A stretch of DNA of 64,000 nucleotides from a bacterium (GTDB taxonomy: Bacteria; Zhuqueibacterota; QNDG01; JAFGCO01), in contig JAFGCO010000056.1 in NCBI GenBank assembly GCA_016932575.1, positions 150,985-214,984 on the forward strand, given 5' to 3'. Each line of letters starts with the position of its first letter. The stretch's first letter is position 1. The notes under the pieces were generated by a model. The model saw only the letters and a program-made list of their open reading frames with translations, searched no databases and was not told the origin of the DNA. The translations under genes and the position numbers were made by a program. This document shows positions 54,164-63,206 of this stretch, piece after piece.

Positions 54164-54278
54164 GGTCGGGGACCTGTTACTAAAAAATCTCTCCCTCCCG
54201 CAGGTTCTCGGCCAATTTATTATCTCCATCGGATCGCATAAAATGATTTTCATCACTGGATCCTGCGATACAGTGATG
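54164..54278 (+). ncRNA. Structured leader between TonB receptor and ECF S component
   Basis: GGTCGGGGACCTG (54164-54176) can pair with CAGGTTCTCGGCC (54201-54213) over all 13 positions, counting three G-U pairs, with a 24-base loop that contains TCTCTCCCTCCCG. A second hairpin, CATCACTG (54251-54258) with CAGTGATG (54271-54278), is a perfect 8-bp stem 28 bases before the ATG. No T-run follows either stem, so a plain terminator is unlikely. It could be a riboswitch, processing site or attenuator for the transporter gene; no known class is recognised. Confidence 0.45.
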
Positions 54279-54306
54279 CATCACCGGACTCAAGCGTGTA
54301 ATTAAT

Positions 54307-54840
54307 ATGAACACAAAAAACCGATTGATTGCCCGTCTGGCATTGTTAATTGCTTTAACGCTGGTCATTCAGGCGATGGGGCTTCCCCAGCCGGTTACCG
54401 GTCCATTAATTAATGCACTCCTCTTTCTGACAACAGGATTGCTGGGCCCTCTGGCCGGTATTATGCTTGGAATCATCACACCGGTTGTGGCATTGATCCG
54501 GGGGCAGCTTCCTTCGATTCTCGCGCCCATGGTTCCTTTTATTGCCATCGGGAATGCAGCTCTGGTTATCATTTACTCTCTTATTGGCCGTATTATCCTG
54601 TCGCGGATTCATAAACAATGGGCAGTATTCCTTCCGATTGTATTCGCATCTTTCGGTAAATTCTGTGTACTGCTTCTCTCGGTCAGAATCATAGTGCCTG
54701 TCATGCTCGGGCGTCATTTTCCTCCAAAAATTGAATTGATCATGGCCCTTCCGCAACTGCTCACGGCCTTGGGTGGAGGAATCCTGTTTTTATTGATGAG
54801 ACGGATTTTCAGTAAAATAGACCTGGATTTGGCGAATTGA
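54307..54840 (+). CDS. ECF transporter S component family membrane protein
   Basis: 177 residues, five or six helices. The opening RLALLIALTLVIQAMGLPQPVTGPLINALLFLTTGLLGPLAGIMLGIITPVVALIRG and the later ...PMVPFIAIGNAALVIIYSLIG fit the ECF S-subunit pattern. S components bind a vitamin or metal and use shared EcfA/A'/T energisers, none of which are in the window. Context (TBDR upstream with a structured leader) suggests outer-membrane to cytoplasm import of one substrate. Substrate not identifiable. Confidence 0.8.
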   Translation: MNTKNRLIARLALLIALTLVIQAMGLPQPVTGPLINALLFLTTGLLGPLAGIMLGIITPVVALIRGQLPSILAPMVPFIAIGNAALVIIYSLIGRIILSRIHKQWAVFLPIVFASFGKFCVLLLSVRIIVPVMLGRHFPPKIELIMALPQLLTALGGGILFLLMRRIFSKIDLDLAN

Positions 54841-54877
54841 TCTGTAAAAATAGTAATACGGGATGTATTGAACTTGA

Positions 54878-55246
54878 TCAGTGAATCATGCGATTGACAA
54901 TTTCTCTCACTTTGTCAAGATTAACAGGTTTTTCAAGAAAAGAAACCGGGTGTATTTTATGAGCATCTTTCTGAACCAATTCTGTCGCATAGCCGGTCAT
55001 AAAAACAATCGGAATATTTTTTTCAGCATGAATTTTTTCAGCAGCTTCAATACCATCCAATCGCCCGGCAAGCCGGATATCCATTAAAATCAAATCGGGA
55101 TGTTCGAGCAGCGCCACTTCAACCGCCTCTTCCCCTTTAACAACCGGCTCGAGAACCATTGCACCAAGGTCCTCAATATAAAATTGCAAGCTCTTCGCAG
55201 TCAGTCTTTCATCTTCAACGATCAGCACCCTGAATGGATTTTTCAT
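54878..55246 (-). CDS. Single-domain response regulator
   Basis: 122 residues: acidic Glu11-Asp12, phospho-acceptor Asp56 (LILMDIRLAGRLDGIEAA), Thr (FMTGYA) and Lys (LEKPVN). The receiver has the LAGRLDG insertion seen in regulators paired with HWE/HisKA_2 kinases. It starts three bases after the kinase gene, so it is the cognate partner. No output domain. Confidence 0.93.
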   Translation of the reverse strand: MKNPFRVLIVEDERLTAKSLQFYIEDLGAMVLEPVVKGEEAVEVALLEHPDLILMDIRLAGRLDGIEAAEKIHAEKNIPIVFMTGYATELVQKDAHKIHPVSFLEKPVNLDKVREIVNRMIH

Positions 55247-55249
55247 TGC

Positions 55250-58200
55250 TTAAACCCTCGGCTGGTATAATTCTTTTTTTAACTTAATACGACAGCAGAG
55301 GCCGCCCTGATTTTCAAAATTCACTTCACCCCCCAGCTGATTCCGGATCAGATCAATAACCGTTTCCAGTCCAAGATGGATGTCCTTTTCGATATCAAAT
55401 CCTTTTGGCAGGCCTACACCAGTATCTCTGACTTCTATCATAATTTCTTTGGTCAATTTCTTTTTCAGGCTCAAATATATTTTACCTTCTTTTCCTTCCG
55501 GAAAAGCATGTTTCACCGCATTGGTCATCAATTCATTCAGTACCAGTCCCAGCGGGATGGCCGTGTCAATCAGAACCGGTACATCAGTCGCATGATAAAT
55601 CAGTTTGATACGATCATTGTTCAACAGATAGCTTTGTTGAATCAGCAGGATCAAATCATTAAAATAGGGTTTTAAATTCAGAGAAGACAGGTCATTTGAT
55701 TCATAAAGCTTTTTATGCACAAAGGCCATTGCCTGAATTTTATTCTCAATCTCTTTGAATATCCCTTGCATTTTTTCGTTATGCAGGCTGTGCGCCCTTA
55801 AACGCAGCATGGAAGAAATCACCTGCATATTGTTTTTTGTGCGGTGATAAAGTTCCCGAAGCAGGATTTCTTTCTCTTTTAAATCATTGCGTACCTGGTC
55901 TTCGGCCTGTTTCCGTTTGCTGATATCCAATCCGATGACGAAAAAACCCCGGACATTTCCGTTGATATCCTTATCAGGGATAAAAGTAACCAGACCGTAA
56001 TTCATTTCACCGTTCGGCATGGCGACCGGACTCTCAAAGGTGACCTGTTCCCCTTTTAAAACACGCCGCACATAGGGTTCTACCCGGCGATAGGATTCCT
56101 CATCGAGAACGTCCTGCAATCCGCTTCCCACGACTTTTTTTGGATCCATGCCAAACACACGTCGATACCCTTCACTTGCATACAGATAATGGAGATTCCG
56201 GTCGACCCTTGCCACCAGTCCCGGAATATTGTTTACAATGAGTGCGAGTTCCCGCTCATGATCACAGATAGCCTCTTCCGCTTTTTTTCTTTCTGTAATA
56301 TCACGGACAATTGCGAGCATCAGCTCTTGCTGGCCGAATTGAACCTTGCCCGTTTTAATTTCAACCGGAATCGTTGATCCGTTTTTACAGCGGTGTATGG
56401 CCTCAAGAATAACCGGCTTTTCCAGAGGCCATTGCCGCCACTGACTGATAATATCTTCACGTTCCGATTGATCCACGTGCAGGTCAAAAACCTGCATGCG
56501 CTGCAGCTCGCTTTTTGAATAGCCTGACTGAGAAATGGCTGCTTGATTTATATCGATAATGTTTCCCTGGATATCATGCAGAAAAACTCCATCAGCCAAT
56601 TGGTTGAATAAAGAATAATATTTTTGCATGCTTTCCCGGAGCGCTTCCTCGGCTCGTTTCTGGCTGACGATGATCCATGTCAGATCTGCAAAGAATGAAA
56701 CAACCTCCGCATCTTTTTCTGTGTAATTCTTGGATTTGTTTCCAACACCGAGTATGGCAACCACTTTGCCTTCCCTAAGAACGGGTACCACCAGTTCTCG
56801 AATAATTTTTGCATGGCCATCCGGCAAACCTTTTTTATCTGAAAGAGATTCATAATCATTGTGGATAACCGGTTTTTTCTGATGGAGGCAGTCAACCCAG
56901 ATCCCGGCCTGATCGATATGGTAATTCATTCCCCTGCCTTCGATCCGGCAAAACTCCTCAACAGTTTTTGAAGACCATTGCTGAAGTGCCACGGTTTTTT
57001 GATCGGAATCCACAAAGTGGTAAAATCCGATAGGGCTGTCCACAAAGGCACCCACCAGGTCCAAAGCTTCAGTCAGCAATTCATCAAGCGTGTGATGTGT
57101 AGCGAATTCAATAAGTTTCAGACGTGTGTTTGTCAGCCGACGTGACAAGCGCTCTTCAGTCTGATCTCGAAAAACCAAGACCACTCCGGTAATTCCCTGA
57201 TTTTCTTCCCGAATCAGGGCACCGCTGTCTGAAATTGGGATTTCCCGTCCGTCTTTTGCGATAAGAAGGGTGTGGTCTGCCAGATTGACCATCGCGCCTT
57301 CTTTGATCACCCGCTCTACAGGACTTTCAACGACTTCCCGGGTATCTTCATCGACAATCTTAAATACCTCATTCAACTGTTTTCCCCGTGCATCCTTCTG
57401 GCTCCATCCGGTCAGATCTTCCGACACAGGATTCATAAACTCGATCTGCCCGCGTGCATCTGTGGAAATCACGGCGTCTCCGATGGCGTTCAGGGTAACG
57501 GCGTACTTTTCCATGCTCTCTCGCAGTGCGGATTCCGACTGATACAATTCCCGGTAATGCATCTTAAGATAACGCTGCCGAATAACCAATCCTGCCGCAA
57601 CAATAGATCCCAGCGCCCCCGCCATCATCGCGGTAATCAGTAAAGAACGCGTTCGCCAGTCTGCAAAAGCTTCAGAGATATCTATTTTCGAAACGAGATA
57701 CCAGGCAGAATTCTGTACATGAAGCACAGAGGCGATTACATCCGTACCCCGATAATCCTTACATATCATGATCCCTGTCTTTCCCTGAGCAGCCCTGGCT
57801 GCAGGAAAATCTGCCTGGCTGATTGGTATTCGGAATTTCAACGCCGAATCCTTCCGGTAACGCAGTTCATTCAGGAAAACGACATCATCGCCCTCCTTAC
57901 GGATGAGATACGTCTCAGCCGTTTTGCTGGGAGTCGGCCAGTTTCGAATAATCGGATATAAAAATTCATCGGCAGCATTAATAAAAATAAAAATCCCGAC
58001 GCATTTATCAATCCCGTTTTGATGATCAATAACCGGAGCGGCCACGCTGATATGCGGCAGCTGAAATTCAGGATGCATATGGAGATCAATAAATATCGGT
58101 TTATCTCTGTGCTTGACTTCAGAGCAGATATCGATCAGTATATCTGACATAAAATACGTATTACTTAATTTGAACCGAAGTCGTTTTTTTGAATCAACAA

Positions 58201-58543
58201 CAAGAATATCATAATAATCATGTTGCTTTTTAAGTGAATAGAGAAGCGTGCGGAAGGATTCATCCGGCATACTCTTGGGATTTGCCGAAAGCCTGGCCAT
58301 TTCACGGATGAAAGCCGGATATTGCGATATCAGAGCCGCATCGATCATCTGATCCTGCAGCCAGTCCGCAATTTGTCTGGACTTGAGATGTGCGACATCC
58401 ATTAAGCGTGTTTCCACCACCTGGCGCTGTTCGTATTCCTGCACCTTAAAAAACCAGACACCACCCGTAAACACGGTTATAAAAAGTGCGATAAAACCGA
58501 TTCTCGCAAAAAGAGAAAAACCCGTTGAAGAATTTGAACTCAT
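55250..58543 (-). CDS. Large membrane sensor kinase: extracytoplasmic Cache-like, PAS, GAF, PAS, PAS, HisKA_2
   Basis: 1097 residues. Helix 1 (about 10-30, LFARIGFIALFITVFTGGVWFF) and helix 2 (about 303-325, SLLITAMMAGALGSIVAAGLVI) bracket a ~270-residue periplasmic double-Cache-like sensor. Then PAS (from SMEKYAVTLNAIGDAVISTDARG), GAF (LDELLTEALDLVGAFVDSPIGFYHFVD), and two more PAS domains (LFNQLADGVFLHDIQGN; IVNNIPGLVARVDRNLHYLYASEGYRRVFG). The kinase is the HisKA_2 type with ELYHRTKNNMQVISSMLRLRA (His in HRTKNN), then LNELMTNAVKHAFPEGKEGKI and VRDTGVGLPKGFD. It likely phosphorylates the 54878 receiver. Small organic ligands are usual for such Cache domains. Confidence 0.93.
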   Translation of the reverse strand: MSSNSSTGFSLFARIGFIALFITVFTGGVWFFKVQEYEQRQVVETRLMDVAHLKSRQIADWLQDQMIDAALISQYPAFIREMARLSANPKSMPDESFRTLLYSLKKQHDYYDILVVDSKKRLRFKLSNTYFMSDILIDICSEVKHRDKPIFIDLHMHPEFQLPHISVAAPVIDHQNGIDKCVGIFIFINAADEFLYPIIRNWPTPSKTAETYLIRKEGDDVVFLNELRYRKDSALKFRIPISQADFPAARAAQGKTGIMICKDYRGTDVIASVLHVQNSAWYLVSKIDISEAFADWRTRSLLITAMMAGALGSIVAAGLVIRQRYLKMHYRELYQSESALRESMEKYAVTLNAIGDAVISTDARGQIEFMNPVSEDLTGWSQKDARGKQLNEVFKIVDEDTREVVESPVERVIKEGAMVNLADHTLLIAKDGREIPISDSGALIREENQGITGVVLVFRDQTEERLSRRLTNTRLKLIEFATHHTLDELLTEALDLVGAFVDSPIGFYHFVDSDQKTVALQQWSSKTVEEFCRIEGRGMNYHIDQAGIWVDCLHQKKPVIHNDYESLSDKKGLPDGHAKIIRELVVPVLREGKVVAILGVGNKSKNYTEKDAEVVSFFADLTWIIVSQKRAEEALRESMQKYYSLFNQLADGVFLHDIQGNIIDINQAAISQSGYSKSELQRMQVFDLHVDQSEREDIISQWRQWPLEKPVILEAIHRCKNGSTIPVEIKTGKVQFGQQELMLAIVRDITERKKAEEAICDHERELALIVNNIPGLVARVDRNLHYLYASEGYRRVFGMDPKKVVGSGLQDVLDEESYRRVEPYVRRVLKGEQVTFESPVAMPNGEMNYGLVTFIPDKDINGNVRGFFVIGLDISKRKQAEDQVRNDLKEKEILLRELYHRTKNNMQVISSMLRLRAHSLHNEKMQGIFKEIENKIQAMAFVHKKLYESNDLSSLNLKPYFNDLILLIQQSYLLNNDRIKLIYHATDVPVLIDTAIPLGLVLNELMTNAVKHAFPEGKEGKIYLSLKKKLTKEIMIEVRDTGVGLPKGFDIEKDIHLGLETVIDLIRNQLGGEVNFENQGGLCCRIKLKKELYQPRV

Positions 58544-58937
58544 TTAATTTGCTCCGGTGAATCCGAAGAAGTCAGAGGCTGTAATAAAACACAGTGGTGT
58601 CAAGATTTCATTTTTTATTATACCGAAATAATGATATGATTCTCATTAAAATTTATATTTTGAATCAATAAAATGCAAGTTATATTCTTAAAAGAACCGC
58701 TGATTTGTCCGGATTCAATAAAAATCGGTTTTATTTCATTATTAAGATATGATTTACATCATTAATCAAACGCATCAAAGGTAAATTTCTGGTTGTTTTT
58801 TTTAAACGCTTTTCTTAAAATCATTTATAACAATTAAATACCACTGCTATCTGAAACGGATCCATGTGTATCCTGTATGAGAAAACCGATGTTTTCTCTG
58901 TAATTCTGACAATTTGAGATAAGGGCAAACTGATTCG
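58544..58937. other. AT-rich divergent gap
   Basis: 394 bases between the large kinase (minus) and the SGNH gene (plus). No open frame or clear hairpin; it must hold promoters in both directions, which I cannot pinpoint. Confidence 0.4.
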
Positions 58938-59930
58938 ATGTCAATAAATTTAAACAAATGTTTAATACAGTTTTATTTATTCACCGGAATAATCGCTGTC
59001 ACTTTATCAATCATCTCATGCAACCGGATCAATACGGAGAGAAATGCTGTCAATCAAAACATTAACCGTACCGTACGAAAATTGAATAACCGCATCCTCC
59101 TTGCGATTGGTGATTCGAATGGTCTTGTGAACGGAGGCTGGCCAAAACAGCTCGCAATCCGGTTGAGAAATGACTACGTATTGAATCATTCGGAAGGCGG
59201 ACGCACGATAGGTTTTGATAATTGCGGCAAATCCTCGTGGAATGCTTTGAAAAACATAGAAACCTATCTGGAATGGGCATTGAAGTGCAGCGGCCAGAAG
59301 CCCATCGACGAAATCATCATACTCCTCGGCACAAATGACAGCAAAACTTGCTTTGAGGGTAAAAAAGACGAGATTGCATCCAATCTGATAAGGCTGATTG
59401 CAAAAATACGCCAATTCGATAATTCCGGCGGCGCACCGCCACATATTACGATTGTCACCCCTCCACCCTACGCTCTGGATTCTATGGTACCGGATAAAGC
59501 CCGCGGAGGAGACCTGCGTGTTCGTTCGCTTGTGCCTCAATTTCACCGCATCGCCCTGCAGTATCATTGTGCTTATGTGAATATATATTCATTGATTAAA
59601 CCCGTATTTCACGAGGTCACTGTCGATCACGTCCATCTCAATCGTAAAGGGCATGCCATTGTCGCTGATGCCATAGCAAAGGTATTAAACGATCTTGAGG
59701 CGCCTGAACCGCCTTCCGATGTATTGCTTAATAATTATCAGCTTTCGTGGAATCCCTCACAAAGCAGAGATGTCATCGGATACGAGATACTGGAAGGAAA
59801 TCAAATTATCAATATCTCAGATTCAGCACGTATCATACTGCCGCATACTATTATGGATCCTGCTGTACGTGCACGGGATGGGTATGGAAACTTAAGTATC
59901 GCAGTTAAGCAGTTCAGTGAAATACCATAG
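58938..59930 (+). CDS. SGNH/GDSL-family hydrolase, probable lipoprotein
   Basis: 330 residues. The N-terminus (FTGIIAVTLSIISC28) is a lipoprotein signal with Cys28. SGNH blocks: nucleophile Ser60 in AIGDSNGLVNG, Gly in block II region, Asn in LLGTNDSK (GTND 131-134), and D230-x-x-H233 in TVDHVHLNRKGH. The last ~75 residues have a fibronectin-like PSDVLLNNYQLSWNPSQSRDVIGYEIL pattern. Likely an esterase or acetyl-xylan/peptidoglycan O-deacetylase at the membrane; substrate unknown. No strong ribosome site; the start is supported by the signal sequence. Confidence 0.86.
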   Translation: MSINLNKCLIQFYLFTGIIAVTLSIISCNRINTERNAVNQNINRTVRKLNNRILLAIGDSNGLVNGGWPKQLAIRLRNDYVLNHSEGGRTIGFDNCGKSSWNALKNIETYLEWALKCSGQKPIDEIIILLGTNDSKTCFEGKKDEIASNLIRLIAKIRQFDNSGGAPPHITIVTPPPYALDSMVPDKARGGDLRVRSLVPQFHRIALQYHCAYVNIYSLIKPVFHEVTVDHVHLNRKGHAIVADAIAKVLNDLEAPEPPSDVLLNNYQLSWNPSQSRDVIGYEILEGNQIINISDSARIILPHTIMDPAVRARDGYGNLSIAVKQFSEIP

Positions 59931-59980
59931 GTTATGTCAATTTAAATATATCGAATTGATACTCCGGAAAGGAGGGCCAA

Positions 59981-60232
59981 ATGATCATAACGGATATTCT
60001 GTTTTTTTTACTGATCGGCGTTCTTGCGGGCTGGCTCGCAGGAAAGCTTCTTAAACGCAGAGGACTTGGATTTTTCGTAAATTTAATAATCGGTTGTATT
60101 GGCGCCTTTATTGGAGGTGTTTTACTTGAATTTTTCGATATAACGATCTATGGATTATTAGGAGAATTTGTGGCTGCAGTCATTGGAGCCGTCATATTAT
60201 TGTGGCTCATCTGTCTTTTCATGAGGAAATAA
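59981..60232 (+). CDS. GlsB/YeaQ/YmgE-family small membrane protein
   Basis: 83 residues in three hydrophobic segments. DILFFLLIGVLAGWLAGKLLKRRGLGFFVNLIIGCIGAFIGGVLLEFF and GEFVAAVIGAVILLWLICLF match the transglycosylase-associated/GlsB family: glycine-rich helices and an RG..GFFVNLIIGCIGA motif. Function is unclear; homologues are stress-induced. GGAAAGGAGG lies just upstream. It is 50 bp after the SGNH gene and may be co-transcribed. Confidence 0.9.
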   Translation: MIITDILFFLLIGVLAGWLAGKLLKRRGLGFFVNLIIGCIGAFIGGVLLEFFDITIYGLLGEFVAAVIGAVILLWLICLFMRK

Positions 60233-60467
60233 CATCTGTCGTTCTGATTGTGGCCGATCGCCCTTATCCCCCTGAAATGAAATTGATCCTGATCCTGCCA
60301 AATCAGTAAATAAAAACTGGATTTCGGGATTCTGTTTTCAATATTCTTGACTGCAAATTTTAAAAATATGTATTGCTATTAAAATCATTATCAACATATC
60401 CTTTTTTAAACTCCTTTTTTAACCGGTTCTCAATATGGGTTATTTAACCTGCCTGATTTTAATTTAA

Positions 60468-60527
60468 TGTAAAGTTTACTTGACATCTGTATTTCTTTGT
60501 TGTATATTATGTCAAGCGCGCTTTACA
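60468..60527 (+). promoter_or_regulatory. Promoter with two matching palindromic operators for the Xre regulator
   Basis: TTGACA (60480-60485) and TATATT (60503-60508) are 17 bp apart, a near-consensus promoter. Two 18-bp sites flank the -10: TGTAAAGTTTACTTGACA (60468-60485), which contains the -35, and TGTCAAGCGCGCTTTACA (60510-60527), at the expected start site. Both fit TGTnAAG-N4-CTTnACA; each is the other's near reverse complement (14 of 18), and centres are 42 bp apart, four helical turns. The Xre gene begins 15 bp after the second site. Autoregulation is very likely. The rest of 60233-60467 shows no gene. Confidence 0.78.
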
Positions 60528-60541
60528 TATAGGATAAAAAT

Positions 60542-60757
60542 ATGGCAAAAATTATCAATTACATTAAAACTTATCGGCTAAAAAACGAGCTGACTCAGGA
60601 ATCCCTGGCCAAACTGGCCGGTGTATCCCGCCAGAGCATCAATTCTATTGAACGCAACCGGTATGTGCCGAGTTTGCCTCTGGCATTAACATTTTCCCTG
60701 ATATTTCAATGTCAGACCGATGATTTATTTAAGATTGAGGAGGATTATCATGGATGA
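60542..60757 (+). CDS. Xre-family helix-turn-helix regulator
   Basis: 71 residues, one HTH_3 domain: IINYIKTYRLKNELTQESLAKLAGVSRQSINSIERNRYVPSLPLALTFSLIFQCQTDDLFKIEE. The recognition helix is SRQSINSIERN. This short YozG-like group is commonly followed by a small membrane protein gene, as here; the next ATG overlaps its end by 8 bp. AGGAT lies before the start. The paired palindromes just upstream are its probable operator. Confidence 0.92.
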   Translation: MAKIINYIKTYRLKNELTQESLAKLAGVSRQSINSIERNRYVPSLPLALTFSLIFQCQTDDLFKIEEDYHG

Positions 60758-60944
60758 ACGCTATCTCATGCACCGGCTTCGATCCACCAGCCTTGCCGGT
60801 ATGGTCGGAGCCATCTCCTTGGGTTGCTGGACATTATTCCAGTTTTTTATAAAAAATATTTTCAGATGGGATCTGTTTATTATACTTCTGATTATGGGCC
60901 TGGTGAAAATGGTCAGTATGGCTGTATTGCGGCGTATGAACTGA
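60750..60944 (+). CDS. Small two-helix membrane protein paired with the Xre regulator
   Basis: 64 residues from ATG 60750 (GGAGG at good spacing); earlier in-frame codons lie within the regulator gene. Two hydrophobic segments, GMVGAISLGCWTLFQFF and LFIILLIMGLVKMVSMAVL. Overlap with the HTH gene shows translational coupling. I do not recognise the family beyond the common 'HTH plus small membrane protein' pairing. Confidence 0.8.
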   Translation: MDERYLMHRLRSTSLAGMVGAISLGCWTLFQFFIKNIFRWDLFIILLIMGLVKMVSMAVLRRMN

Positions 60945-60984
60945 ACGGATTTAAAATCATTCATTCTTACTGCGCCGGACTGTA

Positions 60985-61004
60985 AAATCCCGGGCGATCA
61001 GAAT
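60985..61004 (+). repeat. Direct repeat, left copy
   Basis: AAATCCCGGGCGATCAGAAT recurs at 63615-63634 with one change (A for G at position 10). The pair flanks the GH30 gene. See the findings. Confidence 0.6.
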
Positions 61005-61164
61005 ATAAGGCCGGTAGCACTCTTAATTATACTCCGACCTGAAGTTTTGATACTATAAAAATCATTGAAACGTCAAAAAAGGCAAATTCATATCCCTGCC
61101 TACTATCAGGATTTGTATGATTACATAGTATCTGACGTTTTATCATGGGTTTGTACAGATTTCA

Positions 61165-61275
61165 CCTCCCCCTTCCTCAGCATCGCTGAGGATCCCTCTT
61201 CAAAGGGGGACTTCTCTTTCTCCCCTTGAGGGGAGACCCTCGGCGCTAGCTGAGGAAGAGGGGTGTTCTCCCCCC
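61165..61275. repeat. Compound inverted repeat (REP/MITE-like) with several hairpins
   Basis: CCTCAGC-atc-GCTGAGG (61175-61191), CTCCCC-TTGA-GGGGAG (61220-61235) and a near-perfect CCTCGGC/GCTGAGG pair (61239-61255) nest inside an outer pair of CCCCCTTCCTCAGC (61168-61181) and GCTGAGGAAGAGGGG (61249-61263). The rest of the 60945-61391 gap has no gene. Confidence 0.7.
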
Positions 61276-61391
61276 TGATTTCCACCTTTCTCTTTAGTGA
61301 ACCTGCTCCGATTTATCATTAGAGCAATCTTTTTACTTTTTTATTTTCATCGCTTTTCCAGAATCGTCCGTATTTATAAAACAGAAAAGGT

Positions 61392-63206
61392 TCAGGGTTT
61401 ACCTGCAGAAAGCAACAGGGTCGTTACAGAGCTGGCAGGCAGTCTCAGAGGTACCTTTCCATTGTAACTTCCGACACGGACACAATTTTCCGTATGACTG
61501 GACCGATAGAGCTCACCTTCCGAGAGAGAGAAACCCTTTATCAAAAGTTCGAGGGATATATCAATGTCCTCAGTCGTATTGAGGATAACCACGGTCATTT
61601 TTTTATAATTCGGGCCAATATAGGCGGATATTCTCAGTCCAGTATTCTCTGCCGAGGCTTCCACGCGCTGCCAGCCTGAATGGATGAATCCCGAATACTG
61701 TTTGAATGTATAGTAGGTTGGTTTGATTGTATAAGTATAGACATCGTTCATGCTGATCAGACCTGTACCCGGCTCCCAGAACAGATCCCAGTATAAATAG
61801 GCGGATATTTTTTCTACAGTCAGAGAATTATGAATCACCAGTGCCGTGTTGATTGCATCTGCCCATAGGCCGGGATTTTCCTCAAATTCTGTCTGAAAAA
61901 TCGGCTTGCCTCCGAACTCTGCAGCGAGTTCACGATAGCTGATCATTCTGGGGATAAACCGGTCTGGTGCGATGCCGCACCCGCTGCAGTCGTATAAATG
62001 GTGTGCAAATCCATAAAAATGAGACAGATCATTGATATTTTCAATATAGGCTCTGGAATTACCCAGACCAGAAGATTCCGGTACCAGCATTTTCGGCATA
62101 TCCGGCCCCATTTCGTCATGCAGTTTCTGCCACACTGTTTCAAAGGCAATATCGTAGGCTGCCAGGTTTGATTCTGAGTCCTCTGTCGGAGAAAACTGGC
62201 ATGAATTCCACGGCGCTTCGTAGTCGAGTTCGTTTTGTATGCTGATATAATCCACTTTGAGGCCGGCGTTTGCATAGGCAGCAAGGCTTTTGGCCCACCA
62301 CTCTGCAAACTCAGTGTACATGAATTTCCCGTCTTTTTGCTTCAGTGTTCCTCCGATTGTGTTCTCATTGCTCTTTAAATAGGAAGGGGGAGACCACGAT
62401 GACATCAAAATCTTCAGATCACGTCCAAGAGCGGCTTCGCCACGCCTGGCGATATCTATGGTCGCATTGAAGTCGTCTGAATTCATTTCGTAATGGTTAC
62501 TTATGCGGAATATGTCGAGCCCAAGTCCCTTGAACAGCAGATCACAGAGTTCGCTTTTTTCATGGTGGTTCGCCAGATTAGAGATGTAGTAGGCCCCTGA
62601 GGCACCAAAGCCTTCGATTTTCTGATGGTGTATTGTGGCATCAATCTTTCCTTTCCCCTTGGGTTCAGGAGGAATGACTTCGGGTGCATCCACTTCGGGT
62701 CCGAAGACAACCACATCGTCCACATAAAAGTTGACTCCGGGTTCAGGGCCCTCAAAATAGACATCCAGTACAGATAATGTGCCTTCAACTTCGAGTGTGA
62801 ATTCACCCGAAAGCTGAACCCATTCGCTGTCATTAACAGCGGCCTGGGCAACGCCGATATACTGAGTACCGCTGTCATCCTGCTGTTCGAATGATATCTT
62901 TATCACATCGTTTTTGGCATTATCCAATCTCACCCAACCCGAAACCTTGTAAGGCACACCGGCAATCATCTTACCGAAAACCGATTGTTTGATCCCCTGC
63001 CAGTTTGCCAGTCTCTGAAGAGCCTTACCGCTGCCCCGACCGCTGTAAACCGGTTTTGTTGCGACCTCAATTGCGCAGGTGCGATCGAACCAGCACTCTG
63101 TTCCGCTTTCAAAACCCGGATTGACCAGGATATTGGTGTCACCTCCGTAAGCAAGTGTCAGAACTGAAAGAAGCAATAGGATACAGAATACCAATTTACA
63201 GGACAT
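61392..63206 (-). CDS. Secreted GH30-family glycoside hydrolase with a carbohydrate-binding module
   Basis: 604 residues from ATG 63206, where GGAG is seven bases away; an ATG six bases earlier is too close to the site. Signal peptide LVFCILLLLSVLTLAYG. Residues ~25-170 form a CBM_4_9-like beta-sandwich (ILVNPGFESGTECWFD, YKVSGWVRL, VNFYVDDVVVFG). A PEPKGKG linker leads to the catalytic barrel (IEGFGASGAYYISNL). The acid/base is Glu326 (SIQNELDYEAPW) and the nucleophile Glu440 (IFQTEFEENPG). A beta domain closes it. The sequence is closer to GH30 xylanases and glucuronoxylanases than to human-type glucosylceramidase (inferred). Confidence 0.88.
   Translation of the reverse strand: MSCKLVFCILLLLSVLTLAYGGDTNILVNPGFESGTECWFDRTCAIEVATKPVYSGRGSGKALQRLANWQGIKQSVFGKMIAGVPYKVSGWVRLDNAKNDVIKISFEQQDDSGTQYIGVAQAAVNDSEWVQLSGEFTLEVEGTLSVLDVYFEGPEPGVNFYVDDVVVFGPEVDAPEVIPPEPKGKGKIDATIHHQKIEGFGASGAYYISNLANHHEKSELCDLLFKGLGLDIFRISNHYEMNSDDFNATIDIARRGEAALGRDLKILMSSWSPPSYLKSNENTIGGTLKQKDGKFMYTEFAEWWAKSLAAYANAGLKVDYISIQNELDYEAPWNSCQFSPTEDSESNLAAYDIAFETVWQKLHDEMGPDMPKMLVPESSGLGNSRAYIENINDLSHFYGFAHHLYDCSGCGIAPDRFIPRMISYRELAAEFGGKPIFQTEFEENPGLWADAINTALVIHNSLTVEKISAYLYWDLFWEPGTGLISMNDVYTYTIKPTYYTFKQYSGFIHSGWQRVEASAENTGLRISAYIGPNYKKMTVVILNTTEDIDISLELLIKGFSLSEGELYRSSHTENCVRVGSYNGKVPLRLPASSVTTLLLSAGKP

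Noticed and set aside
59016-59567. 183-codon minus-strand frame opposite the SGNH hydrolase
   Set aside because: Antisense shadow; the plus strand carries complete SGNH blocks and a lipoprotein signal.
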